Assembly: GCA_031428275.1 (NCBI GenBank)
Contig: JANPPC010000010.1
Span: forward strand, 1-64,000
Length of the DNA: 64,000 nucleotides
Reading direction: 5' to 3'
From: Pseudobdellovibrio sp031428275
GTDB lineage: Bacteria > Bdellovibrionota > Bdellovibrionia > Bdellovibrionales > Bdellovibrionaceae
The notes beneath the pieces were generated by a model that was not told where the DNA came from, did not search any database, and saw only the letters and a program-made list of their open reading frames with translations. The position numbers and the translations under genes are program-made. Shown piece after piece: positions 25,900 through 34,821 of this stretch (the first letter of the stretch is position 1; the number at the start of each line of letters is the position of its first letter).

Positions 25900-27945
25900 A
25901 TGTTAAAAAGCCGACTGCAGCAGTCAATAGCCATTGGTATTTTACTGTTAACAATAAATCCGCTACGTGCGCAAGAATTCGAAACAGTGATTACCGATTC
26001 GCCCGATTTTGAAGTTAATGGCTTTGGGATTATTTCACAAAAAAAAATACCGTTTTCGGTTTCGCAATACTCGGCTGAAACCATGCAAAAAAATCAAGTA
26101 AAGCGTTTGTCTGACCTGACAAAACTAGATAGCTCGGTATCAGATAGTTACAACGCCAGCGGTTATTGGGATTTTTTAAGCGTGCGCGGAATAACTTTAA
26201 ACAACCGTTCTAATTATTTGCGCGAAGGTCTGCCGATCAACGCCGAAACCTCGATCCCGTTAGAAAATAAAAGTTCGATTCAAATTCTGAAAGGCATGTC
26301 GGCCGTGCAAGCGGGTTTAGGGGCTCCGAGCGGAGTCGTTAATTACCTTGTTAAGCGCCCCACCCGAAATCAAAACGAATTTACGTTGCAAATGAATGAC
26401 TCAGGCGGAAGTCTAGCCGCCGTCGACTCACAGACCACTGATTTTCGTATCAACTTAGTCGCCGAGCGATTAAGCCCGCATTTAGATGACGCCCGGGGCG
26501 AAAGACACGTAGCCGCTTTCGCCTATGATTTTAATTTGTCCGATCGTTCGAAACTGCAAACTGAAATTGAATGGTCATATAAAAAACAGCGCACGCAAGG
26601 TGGTTACAGTTTATTCGGAAATTCAATTCCGAACGTGACGCAATTTAGAAGTAAGAATGTAAATAACCAAGATTGGGTGAAGCCGGCCATTTTTCAGGGC
26701 ACGACGGCAACGGCAAAGTACAGTTATCAAACCGAAGACGCCTTGAAATTGACCGCAATGGCGGGGGCCCAGTTACTTAAGACCGACGACCGCTTGGGCT
26801 ATGCCTACGGTTGCACGGCCGAAAATAATTTTGATCGCTACTGCAGTAATGGCACGTTCGATCTATATGACTACCGAAGTGAAGACGAACATCGTAATAC
26901 GTACGCAGTAAAACTTGATTTACAAAAAACCTTGGCCATTCACTCTTTAGGCTTTGGCATTTTAGTTCATTCGATGAATGAGCGCTATCAACAGCAGGCT
27001 TACAATTATGTGGGCGTTGGTAATACGAACGGAAGCGTTCAATTATCTGAAAGCCCCGATGCGACCGGCCAGAATACAAACCGCGATTTACTTCAAAAAG
27101 ATGTTTACCTAACGGACGTCATAAAAATAAATCAGTGGTCTTTGTGGTTGGCTTTGCATGCGGTCGACATCGACCGCAAAAGTTTTCGCACCAACGATTC
27201 GCAAAAAACGAATTACAAACAATCTTTTTTAAATCCGGCCATTGCGCTTAGTTACCAGCGTGATCAAGCGATGTACTACGCCAGTTACTCTGAAGGTTCA
27301 GAAACCTACGTCACCCCAAATAAACCCGCTTACGCCAGCCCTGGGCAGTTCGTTCCGGACGTTGTAAGTAAGCAGCGTGAATTCGGAATGAAATTAGCCG
27401 GTCCCGTTTCATTTGAATTTGCCGCGTTCAATATCACGCGCCCCGAAATCACGGATCAAAGTCCCAGGTACCAGATCGACGGATATTCTGAGCACACGGG
27501 CTTTGAAGTTTCTGCGTCAGTAAGAAAGCCAAGCTTTGATTGGAATATTTCGTATACAGAAGTCGATGCAACCCGGCGCGCCAGCAACCTTAATGCGGTC
27601 GTTAATGGCAAAGGCCCCGTGAACGTTCCGGCCCAAATTGCCCGGTCACAGTTTGAATTCAATTTCGGTAAAGCCAGCCAATTAAAACTAAATGCGTCTG
27701 TTTCGCACGAATCAAAACGAATGATCTTAGCCGACAACACGCAAGTGTTACCTGGCTGGACAAGCTTCGACGTGGGTGCCAGCGCCGATTACAACGTGCA
27801 ACTGTATCCGGTGAGTTGGCGTTTAAATGTAACGAATGTTTTTGATTTACAGTACTGGAAAGAAGCACCGACGTATTATCAACACGTCTACTTGTATGCG
27901 GCTCCTGAACGTAGTTTCACTTTAACGGGGACGATTATTTTTTAA
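25900..27945 (+). CDS. TonB-dependent receptor under TPP riboswitch control (probable thiamine uptake)
   Basis: 681 aa. Signal peptide (LLTINPLRAQ), then a plug domain (SQYSAETMQKNQVKRLSDLTKLDSS by parts; FLSVRGITLNNRSNYLREGLP; VNYLVKRPT) similar to siderophore receptors. A beta-barrel follows and ends FTLTGTIIF with a terminal Phe. Energy would come from TonB-ExbBD. The TPP riboswitch directly upstream points to thiamine, a thiamine phosphate or a precursor as substrate, since such control occurs on thiamine transport genes. The 3' end overlaps ubiE (opposite strand) by 11 bp. Confidence 0.88.
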   Translation: MLKSRLQQSIAIGILLLTINPLRAQEFETVITDSPDFEVNGFGIISQKKIPFSVSQYSAETMQKNQVKRLSDLTKLDSSVSDSYNASGYWDFLSVRGITLNNRSNYLREGLPINAETSIPLENKSSIQILKGMSAVQAGLGAPSGVVNYLVKRPTRNQNEFTLQMNDSGGSLAAVDSQTTDFRINLVAERLSPHLDDARGERHVAAFAYDFNLSDRSKLQTEIEWSYKKQRTQGGYSLFGNSIPNVTQFRSKNVNNQDWVKPAIFQGTTATAKYSYQTEDALKLTAMAGAQLLKTDDRLGYAYGCTAENNFDRYCSNGTFDLYDYRSEDEHRNTYAVKLDLQKTLAIHSLGFGILVHSMNERYQQQAYNYVGVGNTNGSVQLSESPDATGQNTNRDLLQKDVYLTDVIKINQWSLWLALHAVDIDRKSFRTNDSQKTNYKQSFLNPAIALSYQRDQAMYYASYSEGSETYVTPNKPAYASPGQFVPDVVSKQREFGMKLAGPVSFEFAAFNITRPEITDQSPRYQIDGYSEHTGFEVSASVRKPSFDWNISYTEVDATRRASNLNAVVNGKGPVNVPAQIARSQFEFNFGKASQLKLNASVSHESKRMILADNTQVLPGWTSFDVGASADYNVQLYPVSWRLNVTNVFDLQYWKEAPTYYQHVYLYAAPERSFTLTGTIIF

Positions 27946-28648
27946 CGACCCCTGTGTAAACATAAGCGATTCCGAAGCTAACGGGTTCGTAAGTAGACGA
28001 TTCAAAACTTCCGGCCTGATCCATAAGCGCAAGAAAGCCTTCGCGGCAGGGAAACTTGGCCGAAGACTTTTGTAAGTAATCGTAAGCTTCTTTCTGACCT
28101 GTAATCATCCCGCCAAGTACAGGAAGAACTTTTTCAGAATAAAAGTTATAAAGATCTTTAATAACGGGCGCACTCATTTGTCCGAACTCAAGCACCATCA
28201 CGCGACCACCCGGTTTACAAACACGCGCCATTTCGGTTAATGCCTTGATTGGGTCACCCACATTACGAATGCCGAATGAAATACTAACGATATCGAATTC
28301 GTTATCTGAATACTGTAATTGAGTTACGTCAGCCTGTGCGAAAGTAACATCTAGATTCTTTTTTTGCGCCTTCGCCGGAGCTGTCGTCATCATTTCCGAA
28401 CAAAAATCGGTTCCGATTACTTCGCCACTTGGGCCAACGGCTTGCTTGAATTCGATGGCTAAATCGCCTGTACCCGTTGCGCAGTCTAAAACTTTATCGC
28501 CCGCTTTGGCGCCAGAAAGTTTAACGACTTTTTTTCTCCAAAGGTGATGAATGCCGACTGACAAAATTGAATTTGCTTTATCGTATTCAGCGGCAACTTT
28601 AGAAAACATTGAACGAATAATTTCAGGATTCGGCGATTGTTGGCTCAT
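27935..28648 (-). CDS. ubiE: Demethylmenaquinone/ubiquinone C-methyltransferase
   Basis: 237 aa. SAM motif LDCATGTGDLAIEF, the UbiE/MenG signature YDKANSILSVGIHHLWR near the N-terminus, SFGIRNVGDPIKALTEMARVCKPGG and the LYNFYSEKVLPVLGG segment. It performs the last methylation of menaquinone (MenG) and may also act on ubiquinone precursors. Given menF-D-H next door, the menaquinone role is favoured. The start overlaps the DAHP synthase stop by 4 nt. Confidence 0.93.
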   Translation of the reverse strand: MSQQSPNPEIIRSMFSKVAAEYDKANSILSVGIHHLWRKKVVKLSGAKAGDKVLDCATGTGDLAIEFKQAVGPSGEVIGTDFCSEMMTTAPAKAQKKNLDVTFAQADVTQLQYSDNEFDIVSISFGIRNVGDPIKALTEMARVCKPGGRVMVLEFGQMSAPVIKDLYNFYSEKVLPVLGGMITGQKEAYDYLQKSSAKFPCREGFLALMDQAGSFESSTYEPVSFGIAYVYTGVVKK

Positions 28649-29439
28649 GAGCGGTTTAGCCCTCGGTCGAATGCGTTCAATACTTTTTCAAGCTGACGCA
28701 TCATTTGGTCAAAAGATTCAAAAGTTAAGGCTTGTTGACCGTCTGACAGGGCCTCAGAAGGTTTTGGGTGCACTTCAACGATTAAACCATCGGCGCCCGC
28801 AGCAGCAGCAGCATAACAAAGCGGAGCAACTAATTCGCTAATGCCGACCCCATGCGAAGGATCAACCATGACGGGTAACGGAGAATGTTTTTTTGCGTAA
28901 ACGACGGCATTTAAATCAAGCGTGTTACGAGTAGCGGTTTCAAATGTTCGAATGCCGCGTTCACAAAGAATGACCTGCTCGTTACCTTCGTTCGTGATGT
29001 AATCGGCGGCTTTAAGCCACTCGTCAATAAAAGCCGAGAAATTTCGCTTCAGCATGACGGGCTTTGGCTGCTTACCTAGTTCACGAAGCAAAGAATAGTT
29101 ATGCATATTACGCGCACCTACTTGGTAGGCGTCGACCACGTCTGCAAGCTCTTCGATTTGACGTGCGTCAGTGATCTCTGAAATAAGCGGAAGTCCAACT
29201 TCAGCTTTAACTTTATTAATAAACTGAAAAGATTCTTCGCCTAGACCTTGAAAAGATTTAAGTGAAGTACGCATTTTCCAGATACCGCCGCGAATAATGT
29301 TTGCGCCCGAATTTTTAACTGCAACAGCAGTATTTTTAAATTGAGCTTCGGACTCGATTGAGCAGGGGCCTGCAATCACGGTAAATTTAGGTCCGCCAAT
29401 TTCAATGTTGCCAATTCGAACGATTTTTTGATCTGCCAT
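28645..29439 (-). CDS. aroF: 3-deoxy-7-phosphoheptulonate (DAHP) synthase, type I beta
   Basis: 264 aa, lacking a regulatory extension, so probably a feedback-free core enzyme. Signatures: AGPCSIESE, RGGIWKMRTSLKSFQGLG, QVGARNMHNYSLL, VMLKRNFSA, CERGIRTFE, MVDPSHGVG, IVEVHPKPSEALSDGQQ. These fit the KDO8P-like (I-beta) DAHP synthases. It joins PEP and E4P in the first shikimate step. It is co-transcribed with ubiE and divergent from menF, linking chorismate supply to menaquinone synthesis. Confidence 0.92.
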   Translation of the reverse strand: MADQKIVRIGNIEIGGPKFTVIAGPCSIESEAQFKNTAVAVKNSGANIIRGGIWKMRTSLKSFQGLGEESFQFINKVKAEVGLPLISEITDARQIEELADVVDAYQVGARNMHNYSLLRELGKQPKPVMLKRNFSAFIDEWLKAADYITNEGNEQVILCERGIRTFETATRNTLDLNAVVYAKKHSPLPVMVDPSHGVGISELVAPLCYAAAAAGADGLIVEVHPKPSEALSDGQQALTFESFDQMMRQLEKVLNAFDRGLNRS

Positions 29440-29515
29440 AGTGTATGCTTTTCAGGTTAAGCTGACATATTTCAGCTGCCACATATCGATTCAATGTGGT
29501 ATGAAGCAGGGTACC

Positions 29516-30607
29516 ATGACGCTCACAAAGTTCAAAGAGTTTTTAAGATCCGGAGCCTTCCTTCAACTATCACCGGACACCTTTAGTCTGGTTTTGGGTC
29601 CATTCAGTCCTATTGAATCTAGTTTACAGCGTATTTCCCCCTCTGAAACCGTGATTTTTCAGCCACATTTCTGGGATTTTCTTGAGCCACAAACTGTTTC
29701 GCAATTTTTGGTTGGCCAGCAAAGCTTTATGCTCATGCGTGAAGAAGTAAGAGCGCTGCTGGATCAGTGTTCGCAAAAAAATTTTACCGGTGAATGGTTA
29801 TTACCAACGACTGAAAATTTTAAAGCGCAGTTCGATTGGAGTCAGCAAAAGTTTGCTAGTGCAGAATTACTAAAAACAGTTCCGATTATTTCGCAAACTT
29901 GTAAGCAAAGTTTTTCGCAAGAAAACCTGGTCAGCACACTTAAAAAATTAATGACTGATAAAAACTACGGCTGGACTTACGGCTTCTGGCAAAACCAGCA
30001 AGGTTACTTAGGGCACACACCAGAAAAAATTGGTTTATGGCACGCTTCAGAAAAAAAATTGCTAACAACGGCGCTGGCCGGAACGTTAGTTAAATCTGAT
30101 ACCGCTGCCGCCGATATTTTAAAAGATGCAAAGAATTGTGAAGAACATCAAATTGTTGTCGATGATATTTCGCACAAGCTACAGCAACTTAGTTTCACCG
30201 ATAATTTGCAGCAAAGCGAAACGAAAACTTTAGAATTGAAATACCTAGTGCATTTAAAAACCGAATTTGCTGTGCAGGTTGAAACCATGCCGCAAGCTCT
30301 TGAGGTGATCAACGCATTACACCCGACCGCAGCTTTAGGATTGTATCCGCCCCAAAAAGCCCAGTACGCAGAGCTGCGACAGCTGCAGGCAGGATTGCAT
30401 CGTAAAAACTTTGCGGCGCCATTCGCAATGTTTAGCCACGAGTTTTTATTTTGCTTGGCCGCGATTCGTAATTTTAACTTCAAACCTGGTCAAGTCGAAA
30501 TATTTTCAGGTTGCGGAGTGACGACCCAAAGCATATACGAAAATGAATTGACCGAGCTTGCCAATAAGCGAGAATCAGTTAAGAAAATGATGGGATTCGT
30601 CAATTGA
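29516..30607 (+). CDS. menF: Isochorismate synthase
   Basis: About 363 aa from ATG 29516 (MTLTKFKEF). The frame is open back to a GTG at 29441, but that would put the start codon 2 bp from the divergent aroF start; an ATG at 29501 is also possible and no SD is convincing. Chorismate-binding motifs: EEHQIVVDDI, YLVHLKTEF, LHPTAALGLYP, and the C-terminal FSGCGVTTQSIYENELTELANKRES. It converts chorismate to isochorismate for menaquinone. Overlaps menD by 4 nt. Confidence 0.88.
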   Translation: MTLTKFKEFLRSGAFLQLSPDTFSLVLGPFSPIESSLQRISPSETVIFQPHFWDFLEPQTVSQFLVGQQSFMLMREEVRALLDQCSQKNFTGEWLLPTTENFKAQFDWSQQKFASAELLKTVPIISQTCKQSFSQENLVSTLKKLMTDKNYGWTYGFWQNQQGYLGHTPEKIGLWHASEKKLLTTALAGTLVKSDTAAADILKDAKNCEEHQIVVDDISHKLQQLSFTDNLQQSETKTLELKYLVHLKTEFAVQVETMPQALEVINALHPTAALGLYPPQKAQYAELRQLQAGLHRKNFAAPFAMFSHEFLFCLAAIRNFNFKPGQVEIFSGCGVTTQSIYENELTELANKRESVKKMMGFVN

Positions 30608-32148
30608 CCAATTATGATTTATCTTTAAAAGTATTCGATTTTTTAAACCAGGCGAAAGTAAAATCGGTCGTCGTTTGCGCTGGCGCGCGAAACGCCCCGC
30701 TTGTCATGGCGTTACAAGGTCAAAACTTTAAAGTGTATACTTTTTTTGAAGAGCGTAGCGCTTCATTTTTTGCCCTAGGCCTGATGCGTGCTCATTCATT
30801 GCCGGTGGCGGTGATAACCACTTCGGGTACCGCAGTTGCGGAATTGTTGCCTGCAGCCATCGAAGCTACTTACCAGGGTTTGCCATTAATCATCGTTAGC
30901 GCCGATCGTCCGAAAAGTTATCGCGGCACCGGGTCTCCGCAAACGATTGAACAAGTGGGTCTATTTTCTAATTACGTTGAATCAACTTACGACATAGATA
31001 TTTACCAAGAAGAGTTTAAATTTGATTGGAGTTTTAAAAAACCTATTCATTTGAATGTAAGCTTCGATGAACCTTTAATTGATGAGCGGTCGACCGATTA
31101 CGAAAAATTTCGTGTTCAATTAAATAAAGTTTTAAAATACCAAGACCAAGCAGCATTCTCTAAAGTAAACCGCAAGCCTTTAATCATCGTTGGTGGTTTA
31201 GAGGGTGCTGATGTTCCGGAAGTCATAAAGTTTATCGAATCGATGCAGGTGCCTGTATACGCCGAGGCAACCAGTCAGCTAGCGCATGTCGATCGCATCT
31301 CTGAATTTATGATTCGTGCGGGCGATATTGTTGTAAAGAAAATATTTCAAGACAAAATTTGTGATTCAGTTATTCGCATTGGCACTGTACCCACTTTAAG
31401 ATTCTGGCGTGAATTAGAAATTGAATTTATAGAAATTCCGGTGATGCAGTTTTCGAATTTGCATTTTTCGGGTTTGTCTAGGCCGTCGGCTGTTTTACCA
31501 ATGGCAGACTTAAATGAAATACAAATCGATTGTGATGATAATCATTTACAAGATGTACAAATGGTTGATCAGCAGTTACAAAAGCAAAAATTAAAACTAA
31601 TTGAAAAGTTTCCACAAAGTGAACCTGCGCTTGTGGCGGCGCTTTCTGAGGTGATCGCCTATCAGCCTTTATATTTGGGTAATTCTTTGCCAATAAGGCA
31701 TTGGGATCAATTTGCTTCTGCAGCCTCAATGGCGGTTTATGCAAATCGGGGCGCTAACGGAATCGACGGGCAAGTTTCTACCTACCTTGGCTGGTCTGAA
31801 GCGTTTACGCAGTCGTTTTGTTTAGTTGGAGATTTAACTGCGATGTATGATTTAGCGTCGTTAGGTTTAGCGTCTCAATTGCGCCCCGGAAAGAAGCGCG
31901 TGATTATTATCAATAATTTCGGTGGGCAAATTTTTGGCCGTATTTTTAGAAATGATTTATTTATCAATTCTCATCAGACTCAGTTTAAGCACTGGGCCGC
32001 AATGTGGAATTGGGATTATCAGTTGGCAAAAAACAAAGATGATCTGCAAGAAATGAATGGCGATCACTTAGTCTTAGAAATTCAGCCCGATGCTCATCAG
32101 ACAAAATTATTTTGGGATGAATGGGACCAGTTATGCCGCAGGGCCTAG
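30604..32148 (+). CDS. menD: SEPHCHC synthase MenD (ThDP-dependent)
   Basis: 514 aa from TTG overlapping the menF stop. N-terminal Pyr domain (CAGARNAPLVMAL, FFEERSASFFALGLMR, TTSGTAVAELLPAAIEATYQGLPLIIVSADRP, GSPQTIEQVGLF) and C-terminal PP domain (NRGANGIDGQVSTYLGWSEA, VGDLTAMYDLASL, INNFGGQIFGRI). It condenses 2-oxoglutarate-derived succinic semialdehyde-ThDP with isochorismate. It is somewhat shorter than usual (about 555 aa), mainly in the middle domain. Overlaps menH. Confidence 0.93.
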   Translation: MTNYDLSLKVFDFLNQAKVKSVVVCAGARNAPLVMALQGQNFKVYTFFEERSASFFALGLMRAHSLPVAVITTSGTAVAELLPAAIEATYQGLPLIIVSADRPKSYRGTGSPQTIEQVGLFSNYVESTYDIDIYQEEFKFDWSFKKPIHLNVSFDEPLIDERSTDYEKFRVQLNKVLKYQDQAAFSKVNRKPLIIVGGLEGADVPEVIKFIESMQVPVYAEATSQLAHVDRISEFMIRAGDIVVKKIFQDKICDSVIRIGTVPTLRFWRELEIEFIEIPVMQFSNLHFSGLSRPSAVLPMADLNEIQIDCDDNHLQDVQMVDQQLQKQKLKLIEKFPQSEPALVAALSEVIAYQPLYLGNSLPIRHWDQFASAASMAVYANRGANGIDGQVSTYLGWSEAFTQSFCLVGDLTAMYDLASLGLASQLRPGKKRVIIINNFGGQIFGRIFRNDLFINSHQTQFKHWAAMWNWDYQLAKNKDDLQEMNGDHLVLEIQPDAHQTKLFWDEWDQLCRRA

Positions 32149-32867
32149 TTTATGCGGTTCATGGTTTTTTAGGTGAGGCCAGCGACTGGAATACAGTTAA
32201 AAGTTTATCTGCAGAGTTTAATTTCAGAACGACCGAATTATTCAAATCGACCAGTCACTTGATTACTAATTTTGAAAATTACGTTGATCAAATTATAAAC
32301 GAAGTTTCCAGCTTGCCCGGAAGAAAGTATTTCTTGGGTTACTCATTGGGTGGCCGTATTGGTCTGCATATTTTAGAAAAACACCCGAGTCTTTTTGATC
32401 ATTATCTTTTTTTATCGACCAATCCCGGTATGCCTAACGATGCACAGGTAGCACGTCATAATCGTCTAGCTCACGATCAGAATTGGGCCCAGCAAATCAC
32501 GAAGCAGAATTGGCTAAACTTCAATCACCAATGGAATGCGCAAAGTGTTTTTGAAGGCTCTTTAAATGAGCCCGAACGTAAAATAGAAAGTTTTGATCTT
32601 CTGAAATTACAAAATGCTTTATTGATTTGGTCATTAGCAAATCAAAAAGATTTTTCCGAAGTAATCAAAGCGAATCAAGCCAAGTTAACTTGGGTCGTCG
32701 GTGAAAAAGATCTTAAGTATTCGCAAATTGCAGAAGATTTAAAGCAAAAAAAAATCCTCTTAGATTATAAGAGGATTTCTTCAAGTCACCGAATCTGGCT
32801 TGATCAGCCAGAAGAGGTTAGCCAATTACTTAAGGATTGCTTCGATATTAGTTTGAATCCAGTCTGA
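32121..32867 (+). CDS. menH: SHCHC synthase MenH-like alpha/beta hydrolase
   Basis: 248 aa. Alpha/beta-hydrolase fold: oxyanion HGFLGEASDW, nucleophile GYSLGGRIGLHIL, a late Asp in VVGEKDLKY, and His in SSSHRIWLDQP. The pattern and position after menD fit MenH, which removes pyruvate from SEPHCHC. The listed start overlaps menD by 28 nt; an ATG 12 nt later (MPQGLVY) is equally possible. The 3' end overlaps the convergent protease gene by 42 bp. menB, menC, menE and menA are not in this window. Confidence 0.85.
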   Translation: MGPVMPQGLVYAVHGFLGEASDWNTVKSLSAEFNFRTTELFKSTSHLITNFENYVDQIINEVSSLPGRKYFLGYSLGGRIGLHILEKHPSLFDHYLFLSTNPGMPNDAQVARHNRLAHDQNWAQQITKQNWLNFNHQWNAQSVFEGSLNEPERKIESFDLLKLQNALLIWSLANQKDFSEVIKANQAKLTWVVGEKDLKYSQIAEDLKQKKILLDYKRISSSHRIWLDQPEEVSQLLKDCFDISLNPV

Positions 32868-33722
32868 AAATCCAACAGTGCTGCTGTAAATGCTTACAGT
32901 TGTGCAAGGCTCTTCACCGCGGCTTGTAACACCAACTAAATAAGTTTTAGGCGCTGCTGCGTCTTTTGTATCTGTGAAGAAAGCGGGTCCGCCAGAGTCA
33001 CCGTGGCAAGCTCCACCATTGGTTTGGTCGAATGCGATTTCGTGGCCGGTTTCGTCGTGTTCAATAATTTTAACGCCAGAAACTTGACGTAGTAAACCGT
33101 CGCCAGCCCCAACAAGTTCGCCAGACTGTTCGTCTTTATCATACTTATTTAAACCGAAACCAGACAAAGTAACGGTCGCATCTTTAACTAATAATTGAGC
33201 TAAATCAGCAGGCGGTAAGTTAGCAACTTTGAAGCTTGCTGGTGCATTACCTTTTAAACGGATTAAGCCAATGTCGTTTGTTACGCCCATAGCTTGTTCG
33301 CTTGAATTATATTTTTCGTGAATCATCAATTTTTCAGTTTCGCGAACGTTGGCAAAATTACCTTTGTCCATTTCAGCGCTTAAAGTATCCATATCGTGAG
33401 TGAAGAAAACCATCGCGCCCATTAATTTCATGTCTTGTGAAGAATCTAAACAATGTGCCGCAGTTAATACCACATTTGGGCGTACTAAAGTTCCGGTGCA
33501 AGTGGCTCCGCCTTGGTTGCCTTTAGAATCTTCTAGCATCAGGTAAATTCCGACGATTCCGTTTTCTTTTTGGAAATCTAAAGTTGAATCAACGCCTTTC
33601 ATAATGCCGGCTTGATCGTCGTTATTTGCGATTGCGCTTGTTGTTTTGCTAGGAGAGCAAGACACGAATAAACCTAAGAATGTAAATGCAAATAGCGAGT
33701 TTATAAGATTGCGTGTGTTCAT
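32826..33722 (-). CDS. Trypsin-like serine protease lipoprotein (S1 family)
   Basis: 298 aa from ATG 33722, which follows an AAGGGGG SD; an upstream ATG (33749) adds nine residues without one. Lipoprotein signal MNTRNLINSLFAFTFLGLFVSC with lipidated C22. The full S1 triad is visible: H90 in LTAAHC, D150 in NDIGLIRL, S243 in GACHGDSGGP. Cys pairs (TCTGTL...AAHC) are typical. A surface- or periplasm-anchored protease is inferred, useful for attacking prey proteins. No pro-domain activation motif is obvious. Confidence 0.9.
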   Translation of the reverse strand: MNTRNLINSLFAFTFLGLFVSCSPSKTTSAIANNDDQAGIMKGVDSTLDFQKENGIVGIYLMLEDSKGNQGGATCTGTLVRPNVVLTAAHCLDSSQDMKLMGAMVFFTHDMDTLSAEMDKGNFANVRETEKLMIHEKYNSSEQAMGVTNDIGLIRLKGNAPASFKVANLPPADLAQLLVKDATVTLSGFGLNKYDKDEQSGELVGAGDGLLRQVSGVKIIEHDETGHEIAFDQTNGGACHGDSGGPAFFTDTKDAAAPKTYLVGVTSRGEEPCTTVSIYSSTVGFSDWIQTNIEAILK

Positions 33723-33744
33723 GTGGGCCCCCTTAAAGTTAAAC

Positions 33745-33788
33745 CGCAAGACCCCTCTTGCGTGGGTGCAATAAAACCCATTTTGGGT
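33745..33788 (-). terminator. Two hairpins between the iminopeptidase and protease genes
   Basis: On the minus strand, ACCCA-AAA-TGGGT (33788-33776) is followed by TTTTATT and could end the iminopeptidase transcript. A second stem, CGCAAGA-GGGG-TCTTGCG (33762-33745), follows and could be part of the protease leader. The first stem is short. Confidence 0.4.
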
Positions 33789-33846
33789 ACAGATTCAAAA
33801 CATTTGGCACCATACCCTTGATAAGAATTTGTTATGTTGTAATGCG

Positions 33847-34821
33847 TTAGTACTTTTTAAAGGCCTCAGTAGCTTCGATTAGAGCCGAAGTGATCCCTGG
33901 TTCACCTGCAGAATGCCCAGCGTCTGCCACGATGTTAAGCGAGGCTTCTGGAAAAGCGCGATGTAAATCCCAAGCGCTGCGCATGGGGCAGACAACATCA
34001 TAACGCCCTTGAACAATTGTTGTCGGAATTTGCTTAATTTTTGAAACATTTTCGAGCAAGTAATTATCGGTTTCAAAAAAAGAATTGTTCGTAAAATAAT
34101 GGCATTCGATGCGGGCGAACTGCAATGCTAGGACGGGCTCGTCGAATTCTTTAATCGATTTTGGGTCGACGTACAGTCTAGAAGTTGCGGCTTCCCACTG
34201 ACTCCAGATGCGGGCGGCCGCTAATCGTTCGTCAGCATTTTCACTGGTTAAACGTTTGTAGTAAGCGGTTACGAAATCATGACGTTCGTTGGCTGGAATA
34301 TGATTAAAGTAAGTCTCCCATGCGTCAGGAAATATCTGCGAAGCGCCTTCTTGGTAGAACCATTTAATTTCAGACGGGCGAGTCAGAAAAATTCCGCGTA
34401 AGATCAGACCTTTCACTTGATCGGCATGTTTGATCGCGTAGGCCAACGCTAAGGTTGAACCCCAGCTGCCGCCGAAAACGATCCAGTCTTTGATATTTAA
34501 ATGCGCGCGAATTTTTTCAATGTCGTTTACTAAATCCCACGTGGTGTTTTCACGTAAATCTGCGGCTGGCGTAGATTGACCTGAACCGCGCTGGTCGAAT
34601 AAAATAATACGGTAAAATTTCGGATCAAAAAATCTTCTGTGGTACGGCGAAACTCCGCCGCCGGGCCCGCCGTGCAAAAATAAAACGGGGCGTCCGCTCG
34701 GATTGCCACACTGTTCAACGTGAATATTGTGAATTTCAGAGACTTTTAAAAACTCAGATTTAAAGGGTTCAATCTCTGGGAAATATTCTTTTACCGGGGG
34801 CTTCGTTCTTATCTGCTCCAT
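33847..34821 (-). CDS. pip: Proline iminopeptidase (S33)
   Basis: 324 aa. HGGPGGGVSPYHRRFFDP oxyanion region, FDQRGSGQSTP, nucleophile S119 in FGGSWGSTLALAYA, Asp in QGRYDVVCPMRSA and His in DAGHSAGEP. This is the classic iminopeptidase layout. It releases N-terminal proline from peptides in the cytoplasm, consistent with peptide catabolism. The start overlaps the 3' end of the adenosine deaminase gene by 13 bp, so the two form an operon. Confidence 0.93.
   Translation of the reverse strand: MEQIRTKPPVKEYFPEIEPFKSEFLKVSEIHNIHVEQCGNPSGRPVLFLHGGPGGGVSPYHRRFFDPKFYRIILFDQRGSGQSTPAADLRENTTWDLVNDIEKIRAHLNIKDWIVFGGSWGSTLALAYAIKHADQVKGLILRGIFLTRPSEIKWFYQEGASQIFPDAWETYFNHIPANERHDFVTAYYKRLTSENADERLAAARIWSQWEAATSRLYVDPKSIKEFDEPVLALQFARIECHYFTNNSFFETDNYLLENVSKIKQIPTTIVQGRYDVVCPMRSAWDLHRAFPEASLNIVADAGHSAGEPGITSALIEATEAFKKY

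Noticed and set aside
26777..27079. Minus-strand ORF inside the TonB receptor gene
   Set aside because: It is a shadow frame of a conserved gene, without an SD or recognisable protein features; the same holds for other antisense ORFs in the window.
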